Origin: Leucocoprinus leucothites
Taxonomy: Eukaryota; Basidiomycota; Agaricomycetes; Agaricales; Agaricaceae
Reading direction: 5' to 3'
DNA: 64,000 nucleotides
Assembly (NCBI GenBank): GCA_013368445.1
Contig: JAACJO010000020.1
Location: forward strand, 372,001 to 436,000
This document shows positions 10,983-21,978 of this stretch, piece by piece (positions within the stretch are counted from its first letter, which is position 1; each line of letters starts with the position of its first letter). Both the position numbers and the translations under genes were made by a program. Below the pieces are notes generated by a model. That model saw only the letters and a program-made list of their open reading frames with translations, was not told where the DNA came from and made no database searches.

Positions 10983-12464
10983 CAGAATGAAGATAAGCAT
11001 GAGCATGATGAAGAAGCCCAGCCACCTTCTCCACCCCAAGACCCATCACCATCACCACCTCCTCTACCTCCCTGTAATCCCCAAGATCTCCCACCTGCAT
11101 GTCAGCCTTTTAATGAAGCAGATATCAAGCCTGATTACCTGGGTCCAATGAATGTAATCTGCAGTCACTGTAATGCTCTCCACTTTGATTGTGAAAAGCT
11201 TACAGCATCAACTGTAAATCTGCCCAGGTTTGGTGTCTGCTGCTTACAGGGGCAAATTAGGCTTGAGCCTTTTCACCCACTCAATCCAAACAAGGCTCTT
11301 GCTCAATACATGACAAGGCAGTGACCCCAATGGCAGGAGTTCTATGAAGATATCCAGTGCTACAATGCTGCTTTTGCTATGATCTCAGTGGGAGTGAAGC
11401 TTGATGCCTCAGTTTTCCAAGGTACAGGTGCATACTGCTTCAAGATACAGGGAGAACTTCACCATCTTGCTGGCACACTTCTACCACTTGAAGGCCAGAC
11501 TCCAAAATATGCTCAGATTTATGTCCATGAGCCTCAGCAGGTGGTTGCAGTTTCTCTATGTAGGAGTCCACTTTGGAGCAAGATCACAATCCATCACCTT
11601 CAACACGACATGTGCCTGGAGAGATCTAGAGATGAAGACCAATATGCTCAGTGGTTGCTGGATATTGGAGCAGAAACAAGTATTGACAACAATGAGATGG
11701 TGGAAATACCTAGGCACATGCTTATCCACACCTCTGATGATCTCATTACCAAGATTTATCCTGGAATTGAGATCCCTAGAGCAAAGGATGATGGGTGGTT
11801 TTTGGACCGGACAATCCTCTGTCCCAGAAATGATGAAGTTGATGATCTCAATGAAATGATCCTCCAGAAGTACAAGTTCAATGATACAAATGAGATTCAT
11901 CTACTCATGAGTGTAAACTCGATTTCCAAAGAGGATGGGATACACCACATGTATCCTCCAGAATATCTTCAGCAGCTTAGTGCTGCAGGAATTCCTCCTG
12001 CACAACTCTGACTCAAGAAAGGCTGTCCTGTAATACTTCTGAGGAACCTAGATCCAGCAGAAGGCCTCTGCAATGGGACAAGGATGGTGGTGTTGGAGAT
12101 ACAGAGAAAGGTGTTGAAGTACTGTATTATCAGTAGGGACCAACAGTTTGCAGGAAAGGAGGTGTTCATTCCTAGGATTGTTCTGTCTCCAAATGCAGAA
12201 ACTCTTCCTATCCCTTTAAAACAGTGCCAGTTTCCAGTCTGACTTGCCTTTGCCATGACAATCAACAAGTCTCAAGGGCAGTCAGTGAACTATGTAGGGA
12301 TTAATCTTCAGACTTCAGTGTTCTCACATGGGCAGTTATATGTAGCACTTTCCTGGTGTACTTCTGCATCTCAGATCTTTATTGTACTTCCTGAACAGAA
12401 TCAAGAGAGTAGTAGGACATTGAATGTAGCGTACAAAGAAGTATTTAGCAGAATGGTACTATGA
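10983..12464 (+). pseudogene. Helitron-2 deletion fusion: N-domain joined to helicase C-half
   Basis: The first half (about 11140-11540) is the Helitron N-terminal domain, with ICSHCNALHFDCEKL and CCLQGQIRLEPFHPL, up to KYAQIYVHE. At about 11541 it passes directly into the helicase C-half: LWSKITIHHLQHDMCLE, then FLDRTILCPRND near 11800, and finally [11 protein letters not shown] and [11 protein letters not shown] near 12255-12360. The Rep HUH domain and helicase motifs I-III, several hundred residues in Helitron-1, are absent. TGA stops occur near 11322, 12009 and 12240. Such a protein could not catalyse transposition; the copy is non-autonomous. The joint is in an open frame, so a fused product was briefly possible. 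Confidence 0.8.
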
Positions 12465-12565
12465 ATTAGATTGTGCTTTGAAACACAGATTTACCATTGC
12501 AGTTCACAGTGTGCCAAAGGCATGCAAAACAACCTCATCTCAATACTCCCCAAGACTGATAATGG

Positions 12566-14795
12566 CACTGAGTCAGATTTAGTCATGCTGACAAACTGCT
12601 GAGGTCAGCTTGACTAAGCAATCCTCCTCCTGTTATTACTGTCCCACATTTGTTGGGACTTATTTATGCATCAATGCACCTGCCCTGAAGTTATGCCCTC
12701 AACTTTTTCAGGTATGGTGTGTGTTGGGGCTGCCTATGTAGCTGTGTATGCCCCTCTCCTTCTACCACCACCTCCCTTTACCTATACATCTTACATTTGA
12801 GTGTCTAAGATATTAATTTCGCTTTTGTGTGTTTTCTAAGGTCCTGTCTTGACTGAGAAGTAAGATTCTTTCTGAGTAAACCTTAAATAAAAAATAAATA
12901 GACTGTATATTTCGCTTTTCTGGATATTCTAAGGCTCTTTTGTGAGTCAAAGAGTGAGGATTTATGAGAAATCTGTATGCACATGTCATTCTGATAAATT
13001 GATAGAGACTTTGTTGGTGTATTCTTTATTATACACATCCAAAGACTGGACTTGATCATGTGAGTGTGTTGTTATATATATCTGAATTATTATGGATTCT
13101 CAGCTATGACTGTATATAATCTAGGGATCCTTCACCTCCCACCACTCCTGAACAACAATGTGAAGCTGCACATGCAGAAGAGCATGAACAATGTCAGATG
13201 ACAAGCCCTGAAGCACTATGAGATTGCATAAATGATGGACCATTACCACATCCACCACAATTACATCCTGTCTCACCTACCCCTATTTAGCAACCACTGA
13301 ACCATGGAGCACTTCTTGCTCTTCAGATTCCTCAGACATACATTCCTGTTCATCTTAATGCACCACTGCCTGCTATTCCATGACTTTCCCAAATTCCACA
13401 GGTAGTAATACCTAAAGGATTCAATAGACCCCTCAAAATACCAGCTGCCCCAGTTAGAGGTCAACCATAGGGTAGACATATAGCTCCACCACTACCTGTT
13501 GTGCAGAACTTAGAAGATGCAATGGCTGACTTGTGTAGAAGACAGGAAGAGGCTAAACAGCAAGGTCACCAGCAGCTTCAGGGGAGAGCTAAAGCAGAGA
13601 GAGCTCAACAACAGCAGTAGCAGGCTCAACACTGGCAGCAGGAGCAGGAGAGGAGATTACAACAAGTGGAGAGACAAAGACAAGCAGAAGTGGAGTATCA
13701 ACAACAGGAGCAAGCACAGAGAATCCAGCAGCAAGAGCAGAGATTAAGAGAAGAGGAACTAAAGAGACAGGCAATAAGGGCTCAACAGGAGCTTGAACTA
13801 TGACAGCAACTGGAGGAACAGGCTGAGCCTGACTGCATGGCTAATATCAATCAAATGATAGAGGAATGGAGAAATGAGCAGCAGGATGCTTTAGACTTTG
13901 AGGGTAATGATGAAGAACAGGACTGAGAGTTAGATGCCCATATAGAACAGAATTTGAATAATTTGAATAGGAGGGTGAGTTTAGCTATTATATGAGTTTG
14001 ATTTGTGACTAATGTTTTTTTAAGAACTCAAGGATAGGGACAATGAAGATCAACCAAACCAAGAAGAACAAAATGAGGTATGATAATTATATCCACAGAG
14101 TTTGACAATCCTGCTAAAATATAATAGAATGAGGATGAATATGAGGATGATCCACCACCACTGCCACCACTGCCACCACCACCTCTCCATAATCCTGCAC
14201 ATCTTCCACCTGCAGGTTAGCCAATTATTGAGGCCAATGTCAACTGATATGACTTAGGCCCAATGAACATTGTTTGCCACCATTGTCAAGCACTCCACTT
14301 TGACAGTGAGAAACTCACAGCATCAACTAGAAACAACCCCAAGTTTGGTGTCTGCTGTTTACAGGGACAAATAAGGCTTGAGTATCTTCATCCTCTTGAT
14401 GATACTCTTGGCCAATATATGCAGGGTGAAAAGCCAGACTTTTTAGTGGCTGAGTTCTTTGACCATATCTGGTGTTATAATGCTGCTTTTGCTATGACAT
14501 CAGTTGGTGCAACAATGGACCAGTCTATCTTCCAAGGCACTGGCCCATACTCCTTCAAGATTCAAGGTACACTTCACCATCTCACAGGTGCACTCTTGCC
14601 ATCAGAAAATGAGACACCTAAATATGCACAAATATATATCCATGATTCTGCTGAGCAATTGGATATACACTGGAGGAACAATGCCAATACACTCAATGGT
14701 GTAGTAATGCAAGACCTTCAGGACATGCTACACCAGATGCATCCATATACTAGAGTATACAGACAAGCAGCTGATATCTTGTGGGATAAGCCACC
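12566..14795 (+). mobile_element. Helitron-3, truncated by Gypsy-A
   Basis: The third Helitron copy, directly after Helitron-2 in the same orientation. Its 5' region has GTCAG/CTGAC repeats at about 12570-12620 and a leader homologous to that of Helitron-2, with CCTGCCCTGAAGTTATGCCC near 12680 matching 8731. Coding runs 13496-14795. The copy stops where the Gypsy-A LTR begins at 14796, and no continuation was found elsewhere in the window. Confidence 0.7.
13280..14795 (+). pseudogene. Helitron-3 coiled-coil and N-terminal domain
   Basis: A Q/E/R-rich coiled-coil stretch (about 13496-13900) is followed by an acidic tail. Two probable introns follow, about 13975-14023 (GTGAGT..TTAAG) and about 14077-14127 (GTATGA..ATAG). 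A Pro-rich exon precedes the N-terminal domain: NIVCHHCQALHFDSEKL, FGVCCLQGQIRLEYLHPL, GPYSFKIQGTLHHLTGALLP and, reaching further than in Helitron-2, QDMLHQMHPYTRVY. The open frame of the last exon starts around 14263. It runs into the LTR at 14796, so the Rep and helicase parts are lost. Stops at about 13619 and 13925 break the coiled-coil exon. Confidence 0.75.
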
Positions 14796-15063
14796 TGTTA
14801 TGCACAGCCTAGATACACAGCCTCACATAGCATTACTCAGCCATTGTCTTTTTCTTAGTTATCTGCTTAGTCAGTATAACTCCTCTCTTACCCATCCATT
14901 TCTATTCTTAGACTCCTATGACTCATTCCCCTAGTATATAAACCTTGTAGTTACACTGTGGTACCTTACACTTTACCAACTCATTCTTCTTCCCTTTGCT
15001 CTCTCATTGCTCTCAAGTCTTTACACACTTGTCATAGCCTGAGTTCCAGCTTAGGTCATAACA
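14796..15063 (+). repeat. Gypsy-A 5' LTR
   Basis: A 268-bp LTR from TGTTATGC to GTCATAACA, with perfect TGTTATG/CATAACA terminal inverted ends. A TATA box TATATAAA is at 14935-14942. The sequence ACACTTTACCAA at 14968-14979, 33 nt after the start of the TATA box, is the exact complement of the PBS, which suggests transcription starts there. Only one copy is present, so the edges rest on the terminal motifs and on the interruption of Helitron-3 coding. Confidence 0.8.
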
Positions 15064-15064
15064 T

Positions 15065-15076
15065 TTGGTAAAGTGT
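15065..15076 (+). promoter_or_regulatory. Gypsy-A primer-binding site, self-priming type
   Basis: TTGGTAAAGTGT starts one nucleotide after the LTR. It is a perfect 12-nt reverse complement of 14968-14979 in the LTR, at the predicted mRNA 5' end. It also contains TGG, so a tRNA primer cannot be fully excluded. Confidence 0.65.
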
Positions 15077-15119
15077 CATCAACTCACCCTGTAACAAAGT
15101 ATAGAGGGGGCAAGCCAAG

Positions 15120-18100
15120 ATTAGTCAAATACAGAAGTACCCTCAGCTCAGAACCAGACTACCAAAGAGGCACACAGTAACCAGCATACTCCAAGAAGAT
15201 GAACAAATTGAAGCTGACCTGGATCTAGAAAGGTTCCAGTTGGAATCAGAAGAAGAAATTGCCTCAGGAGAAGAAAGCACCAGTCCAGTAAACAAATCAG
15301 CAGAACAAGGCAATAAAGTACCAGTTATATCACCCATAGAAGGGCAGCTTGAACAAATCCAGTCCCAACTACAGTCACTCAGCATCAGTTGAGCACAGTC
15401 ACCACAACAAGAAGCAATGGCCAAAGGAAACAATCAGATAGAACTCAGCAATGCAATTGATGCAAAATTGAAAGTCCCAGAACTAGGATACTTTGATGGT
15501 GATATAGCCAATGTCCATATAAACCTATAAATGCATATTTTGATGTTCTATAGCATCCAAAAAGGCCATCTTGAAGCTATTAGATACTGTATAAGACTAT
15601 CAAGAGACCTCTCTCATGACTAGTACAGCTGTAGCGAGGAAGTGAAAACTGTAGCTATGGCACTACAGTAATAGACTGTTCTGGTGTACACCAAATTAGT
15701 GTAAAGGTCACTGCAGCTTCATGGCATGCAGAAAATTCACAAGAAGAAAATAATATCTAGAATAGCATGTTAAATAACAACTTCAACAGTTTCTAAATGA
15801 ATATCTCTGGTGATTGTGTGTCAAGACTGCAAACTGTCCACAAGTGCTTTTTAGAACATTTTGAGTCACTTGGACAGCATTACCCATGTTACTGTCACAA
15901 TGTACAGTTAGTGGACATTGTAACAATCACTGATGGTGTCTAGTTCCATAACTAGTCTTTAATGGATAGCTGTTGTCACACTCTGTCATGGTCCACCATT
16001 GAGACATTCTCTGAACCTGAAGTATTGTCTTGGGCAATGCAATTCATGTTCAATAAGTACCAAATTTTGTTTGTGCACTAGTTCATTATGTATACACGTT
16101 TCATACTCAAGACCTTGCTCCTAAGTCAGGCAGCAGATGAGAAAACATTCAAGCTTAAATTCAAGAGCTTTGGAAAAGCATGCAAAAACCTCTACACTGC
16201 CTCTAACTGGGGTGGATATACTTTTAATAATACTTTTACAAGTTCATCTACCATGCATACATTGTATTTAGAAAAAAACTTGGTGTAATTCCATACTGGG
16301 GACATAGAATCTATGCTGTACAAGAGAGTGATGGTGTACATGTGACTGGTCTATTACTGTATTGATGTCTCAAGGATTAGTGACTATGGAATGGTTTTGC
16401 TATTTGGCAGTTGCGATAGCAAATATATCCTATGATCAACTATGATCTCGACTCCTTATGTTCAATATAGGGGAGTAGTGACCAAGCCATGAGGTCCTCA
16501 TGAACAGAGTTTTAACCTTCACTACCATCATTAGCAGAATAGCTATTGAAGAACATGACTACATTAATAAGCATACAATAGACTCTTGAGGAGACCACAA
16601 GCCTTGCTGATATAATAGTGATCAACTATTCCAAGGATTACTCTGTCAGTATCTGTCAGCACAACATAGTAATCACTCTGGAACATTGTTGAGACTGTCA
16701 CCAGACCCCATAAGCTTATAGAGCATGTGATAATAAGCCATAGCAATGCAGTGACAGTCCATCAGGATAATACCCAACCAAAGAAACACCATAGCAATGA
16801 CTTCATCATAATTATACCAGGCACAAGATCCCTATCTAGAGCATGTGAGCAGACAATATTTCCTCTATTTTTCCTATTGGACAATGTATTCAGGTTAGAT
16901 GCTTGTAGTTACCAAGTTGTATTCCTTTTCTAGACATTCCTAACAATATAAAAAGGCCTTGCAAGTGTATGGTGCAGCAAGGGAACCCCACCTGCTGTAG
17001 CTACACTTAGAAGGTCATGTAAAGCAATAATCTAATGTTCTTGAACACAATTAAGTGGTCTTCTCTTCAGTCTTTGACCAGTAGCAAGTCAAAAGCAATA
17101 TAATTGAGCTTATTCTACAAGATTTCTATATGTTGGGAGTGAAGTTTGATCACAAAGATCACTATTGAGTGTATTGACTACGTATCAACAGTCACAGAAC
17201 CTGTTGGGTATGATTCTGGTGCATTCTATAGAGCTGTCAGATACAGGTGTTGAGTAGCAAGCTCATACAGTGCGAGATTGAAGCATTTCATTCTTAAGGA
17301 CCTATAGAAGGCAGATAACAACACTGTTGGATCAACTAGTTATTCTCGAGCAGCATTGTCTTGTCAGTAGCTATGAACCTTTCTCCATATTAACTCTATT
17401 CTCTTCTCATCTTGACCCCAATCTCTCAATACTCTTTGTGTTATTTCATTGGTTCTTCTATTGAGGATGTTCTCCTCTTGTGTAATACTCCCCACAAACT
17501 TGCAAAGCATGTAGTGACATATTTTAGTGGTTGTGTGTGGTGTGGTGTGGTGTTATATATAAATTTCACTTTTAGTCCACTATCTACATTTCTGCCTCTT
17601 CAACGGAAACAGGAAACAATTTGCAGATTGGTGGAGGGCAATGGCCTTCTACCTCAAGTTCAACAAGATAGAAGCAGCAGATGAGAAGGTCATCATGATA
17701 CTTGCTTACCTTAGAGGAGGCACAGCTGGAGCCTTTGCAGAGATGGAGCTAGCAAAACTCAGTCAAAAGGATGACTCCATAGATTGGAAAAGATGGGAGA
17801 TTAATTTCAAGAAGCTATTCAGGAATGATGCACTGCAATCAAATGCTGAGTGGATCATCAAATCATTCAAGTAAGGAAAAAAGCACACCACTGACTTCCT
17901 TATTGAATTCAAAACACTCAAAATCTGAGCCCAAGTTGACGATGCACACACCAAATTCCTGCTCAAAAGAAATACATGCTACAACATCATCAAAGCCATA
18001 CTTGGCTATTCTCCAGACAACATCCCAACCTCCTACAAAGAGTGGAAAAGGCCTTCCTCTCTGTTGGACAAGGATATGAGTCCACAGAAATCTGCCAAGA

Positions 18101-18400
18101 CACTCACACAGGATTGGGAATCACCTATAGAGGCAATGGCCAACCTATGGACATAGGAAGAATAGAAGGAAGGAAACCCCTCAAGTGCTATGCATGTGAA
18201 AAACTGGGTCACATTGCCAAGAACTGCTGAAACTCCAAGAAACTCAAGTACTTCACTTGTGGACATTTTGGGCACATAGCTAACAAGTGCAACACCAAGA
18301 GGGTCAAAGTCAGAGGCATGGAAGACAAGGAGTCTGAAGAGAAGGAGGATTTTGTCAAAGGCTCAGAGTAAGTGTGAACTGCCAAGCCCAAGTATCTAAA
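15120..18400 (+). pseudogene. Gypsy-A gag (capsid and zinc knuckles), interrupted
   Basis: The structural polyprotein of the particle. The N-terminal part (15173-15499) is acidic, with RFQLESEEEIASGEEST, then KVPELGYFDG. After the insertion (15500-17602) the capsid resumes as NRKQFADWWRAMAFYLKFNK and AYLRGGTAGAFAEMELAKL, typical of Ty3/gypsy capsids. Two zinc knuckles follow: CYACEKLGHIAKNC near 18190, and a degenerate FTCGHFGHIANKC. The insertion has duplicated 4 bp (ATGG/ACGG), and removing one copy puts the two halves in one frame. TGA/TAA stops near 15391, 17874 and 18228 make it non-functional. Confidence 0.85.
15500..17602 (+). repeat. Family X insertion (copy D) within Gypsy-A gag
   Basis: A 2103-bp insertion beginning TGATATAG and ending TGCCTCTTCA, flanked by ATGG (15496-15499) and ACGG (17603-17606), a 4-bp duplication with one C/T difference. 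The right end matches copies ending at 298, 26842 and 31928, so I read it as a solo LTR. Inside, 16088-16288 and neighbouring stretches hold a decayed open frame (FKLKFKSFGKACKNLYTASN) that I do not recognise. The part near 16820-17040 resembles 31140-31400. At 2.1 kb it is long for a solo LTR and may contain a further insertion. Confidence 0.6.
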
Positions 18401-18479
18401 GCTCCTTCCCATAATAATTATGTCATTCCCCAAAGATGGAGCAAAGCATGAGAGATCATAATCCAACCAACAATCCAGA

Positions 18480-20649
18480 CACCTTAAGACCCACAGAAAA
18501 TCACTGCCCTTGTAGACTCAGGATGCCAGTCAACAAGTGTCACCAAAGAAATCATCAAAATGGAGAACCTACAGACAAGCGAATTAGCAGAACTGATTGA
18601 AGTCTTCAATGCAGACAGAACAAGAAACACACAGGGACACATCACAGACTATGTCACACTCCAAATGGACACCAATGGTCATACATAACAAATACAAGCA
18701 GTAGTAACCCAACTTGATTCATGTAATGTATTCCTTGTACATGACTGGTTGATGAAGCACAATCCAGAGACAGATTGGCAAGAGAGAGTCATATGATTCA
18801 CCAAATGCCCCAAGGACTGTAGAGTACACCAGGACAGACACTCAACAACCAGAATGTGGACAAGCACAGACCAACCCACAAGAGCAGAAGAAGAAGAACC
18901 AGATCCCACAAATAAAGAAGACCTACTGCCATACATCCAGCAATTCATGCATCTTTTTAACAAGCAAAACTTTGAGAAACTCCCCAAGAGATCAGAATGG
19001 GACCATGAAATCAACCTTACACCAGATGCACCACCAGTATTACCTGCCAAGGTTTACTCAATGACTATCAAGGAAGAAGAAGAATTGGACAAGTTCTTGA
19101 AGGAAAACCTTGACTCAGGATATATATGACCTTCCAAATCCCCATCTGCAGCACCTTGCTTCTTCATTCCAAAGAAAGACGGATCCAAACAACTGGTACA
19201 AGATTATCAAAGGCTTGACAAGTACACCATAAAGGACAAAACACCACTTTCCCTGATCAAGGATGTTATTGACAAACTCAAGAATGCCAAGTACTTCAAC
19301 AAACTTGACATCATCTGGGGTTACAATAACATTTGAATCAAAGAAGGGGACAAGTGGAAGGCAGCATTCCTCACATGCAAAGGACTTCTCAAGCCTACAG
19401 TCATGTTCTTTGGAATGAGCAACTCACCAGGGACATTCCAACAAATGATGAACAGCATCTTCAGGGACCTGCTAAGGGAAGGCTGTTTAGTGAACTATAT
19501 GGATGACTTCATCATCCCAGCCAGGAACATGGATGAACTTGAGGAAAGAACCATACAATTCCTAACAGTGGCAGAGAGGCATGGGCTATACTTCAAATGG
19601 TCAAAATGCATGTTCAATGCAGAGGAGATACCCATTCTGGGAGCACAAGTAGGGGGAGGAAAAGTCATGATGGAAAATGAAAAAATCGCAGCAGTCAGGG
19701 ACTGGGACAACCCAAAACCATGCCATGATGTGGAAAAATTCTTAAGATTCACCAACTTCTACAGGCAATTCATCAAAGACTATAGCAACATAGCAGCACC
19801 ACTCAACAAGCTCAAAGGAAACGATCCATGGAAGTGGGGAAAGGAGGAGCAGGAGGCATTTGACACACTCAAGAGATGCATAACAGAACAACCAGTCCCA
19901 GCTCTACCAAGAACAGAAGGACAATTCAGAGTAGAAGTGGACACCTCAGGAGTAGGGATAGGAGGAGTACTGTCACAAGAACAGGAGGGAAAATGGCACC
20001 CCATTGCTTTCCTCTCAAGAACCATGAACGAAGCAGAGTGCAACTACCAAATTTACAACAAAGAACTCCTTGCAATCATCAAAGCACTGGAGAAATGGCG
20101 TCATTACCTCCTAGATGCTTGCAAAAGATTCGAAATTTGGACAGACCACAAGAACCTGAAATATTTCGGAGAAATGCACAAACTCAATGGCAGACAAGCT
20201 CAATGGCACCTCAAACTATGAGACTATGACTTCATACTCAAACACATACCAGGAAGGACAAACACAAAGATAGACATACTCTCCAGGAAAATGACAGTTG
20301 ACACATCCCGAGATAATGACAACATAGTCCTCCTCAAGGAACAACTATTCATTCAACAAATCTCTGAACAGTTGGAGGAACCAACTCCTCTCAAGACAAT
20401 CCTAATCTGATCCTCCATGATACAAGTATCTGGGAATGAAGAACTACTGGAAAAGATAAGGAAATTGAGACAATGGGAAACAGAAGTGGTCAAGGGTCTA
20501 CAGGAAAACAAAGATCTATTCTGGGAAAACAATGGGATCATATTCTGACAAGGACACATCTACCTACCAAAATCCACAAACATCCAAGAACAAGTACTCC
20601 AAGATTACCATGACCCTCCAGACATTGGACACCTGGTGTAAAGGCTCAT
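18480..20649 (+). pseudogene. Gypsy-A pol: protease, RT, RNase H, start of integrase
   Basis: The enzymes that copy the element's RNA into DNA. The retropepsin region has LVDSGCQS near 18512. RT begins near 18970 (FEKLPKRSEWDHEINL) and contains FFIPKKDGSKQLV, LDIIWGYNNI (LDxxxGY), FFGMSNSPGTFQQMMN and the catalytic YMDD (near 19499). RNase H follows with VEVDTSGVGIGGVL, NKELLAIIKALEKWRHYL and TDHKNLKYF (to about 20220). The H2C2 start of integrase, DYHDPPDIGH, is at about 20605. Then a Gypsy-B-type LTR takes over and the integrase core is missing. In-frame stops (18688, 19129, 19336, 20219) are often TGA at expected Arg codons. Confidence 0.9.
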
Positions 20650-21978
20650 TGATGTATGGATATAACATCAAGTAGAGTACTAGCTAGGTAGCTAGAATGT
20701 AACCTCAAACAAATTTGAGGGGAAGTATGAGAAATACAGTAGATGAGGATTTATGTTGCTACTGCTGAATAACACAAAATGTGTGATGAAACTGAATGCT
20801 GTACTATTTACTTTGTGAAATTCTTGAACACTGTACTAGGATCCTGACTAAGTGCGCAGTTTGTGACGCTTAGTTGACTTCTATATCTAAGGTCTTTTAT
20901 CCTGAGGCTGTCTCTGTTTCTCTCCAAGGTCAACTGGACCTTGTCTATAATCACCCACTCAGTCACACACTGGTGCTGGTGCGGTCGATATGCTTTAACT
21001 ACAAGCCTTCTTAGCTTGGTAGCTACTTTGCTGTGACACTAGGTTGAACTCGAGATGTCTTAGAATATTTCTTAGATCAAGTAGTAGAAGTCTTTCCTGT
21101 TTAGAATTCTCTTAGAAGGTTGATCACTTATTCACTCGAAAATGCTTAGTTTGTGGTCTGCACACCCTATAGCACTATGGAGGCATAGGATTCCTTGCCT
21201 ATCTGCGCACTGTCAGGCCCTTTCTATATCATTTGAGAGATACAAAAATAGACGAAATATTCTAGAAAGAAATAGGTATGACTCGAAATTGACTAATTGA
21301 ACATGACTGAATTGTTCTGGATTTAGCTGGGTATACTTTTACAATGCAACACTGACCGGTAGGTCTGTTCAATTGCTAGGTTGTTGTGTGGGTAGCAGAG
21401 TAGCTACCATGTGAGTTTCTTTCATGGATCCTTTATTAATCATGGATAATCATTTTGGCTGTGATATTTTCTTTATCTGAGGATCTCTGCCATGTTGATC
21501 TGACCATTGGTTTGCTTGGCCAGTACTGTTGGATGACTGAGTAGTGCAGAAATGATGTAGCTAAGTGGCAGGGTAGCTAGGTTCTTGTCTTGTACATGTG
21601 GAAAGCATGGGTTGTTGTCTGTTGACCAGTCCGTTGATCCTTCTGATCCAGTTCTAGACCCTGGACTTTATTTTTAGATCATTCAGATTGTTCTCAGTGC
21701 GGAGGTTTCCCTCAAGTCCCAAAGCAGTAATTCAGTGATGGTGGTGTCCTGAAGTCAAGGGTTCAAATCCCCAGAATGGTTCACAACAGCAGGCAGCTGT
21801 ACTAGATTACCAGTCTCACCTGCTGTATTGGGTGACCATATTACTTCTTAGTAAGTAGCTTTGTAGCTACCCCGCTAATGCACTAGGCTCTTTGGTATAG
21901 CATTATTCTTTTATAATACTAAGTATGGAATTGTGGATATATTAGTATATCTTGTTCATTTTCAGTTTTTGTGTCACA
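20650..21978 (-). repeat. Gypsy-B-family LTR, reverse orientation, copy 1
   Basis: A 1329-bp LTR homologous to the Gypsy-B 5' LTR at 61078-62193, reversed. It is followed on the right by KOW-gene-like sequence and on the left by truncated Gypsy-A pol. No matching duplication flanks it (CTCAT left, ACATA right), so it is not a simple solo-LTR insertion; recombination with another copy probably joined unrelated flanks. It is about 210 bp longer than the 61078 copy, because of a segment with a tRNA-like B box (GGTTCAAATCC at 21760-21770). Confidence 0.85.

Larger units (their letters stand above)
8520..12565 (+). mobile_element. Helitron-2, internally deleted copy
   Basis: A second Helitron copy on +, head-to-tail with Helitron-3. 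Its 5' region (about 8520-10130) has iteron-like repeats at 8541-8578. A leader similar to 12600-13220 of Helitron-3 shares ATTTCGCTTTTGTG and AGTTATGCC.TCAACTTTTT blocks. Coding follows at 10135-12464. The whole Rep domain and the helicase Walker A/DE-box part are missing, so this is a non-autonomous derivative. The 3' boundary is placed where the repeats preceding Helitron-3 begin, because I could not identify a CTRR end with hairpin. Confidence 0.7.
14796..20649 (+). mobile_element. Gypsy-A, Ty3/gypsy retrotransposon, 3' truncated
   Basis: A Ty3/gypsy element inserted in Helitron-3, with 5' LTR, self-complementary PBS, gag, protease, RT, RNase H and the start of integrase in order. gag is split by a 2.1-kb insertion (15500-17602). 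The element stops in the integrase zinc finger at about 20649, where a Gypsy-B-type LTR begins. No 3' LTR of this family is present in the window. The 5 bp left of the LTR are CCACC; the right duplicate is lost with the 3' end. Confidence 0.88.

Noticed and set aside
21730..21790. Possible tRNA gene (B box GGTTCAAATCC)
   Set aside because: No acceptor stem pairs and the anticodon arm does not fold; the segment is part of an LTR, and its copy at 25075-25135 has the same defect. Kept only as a tRNA-like finding.
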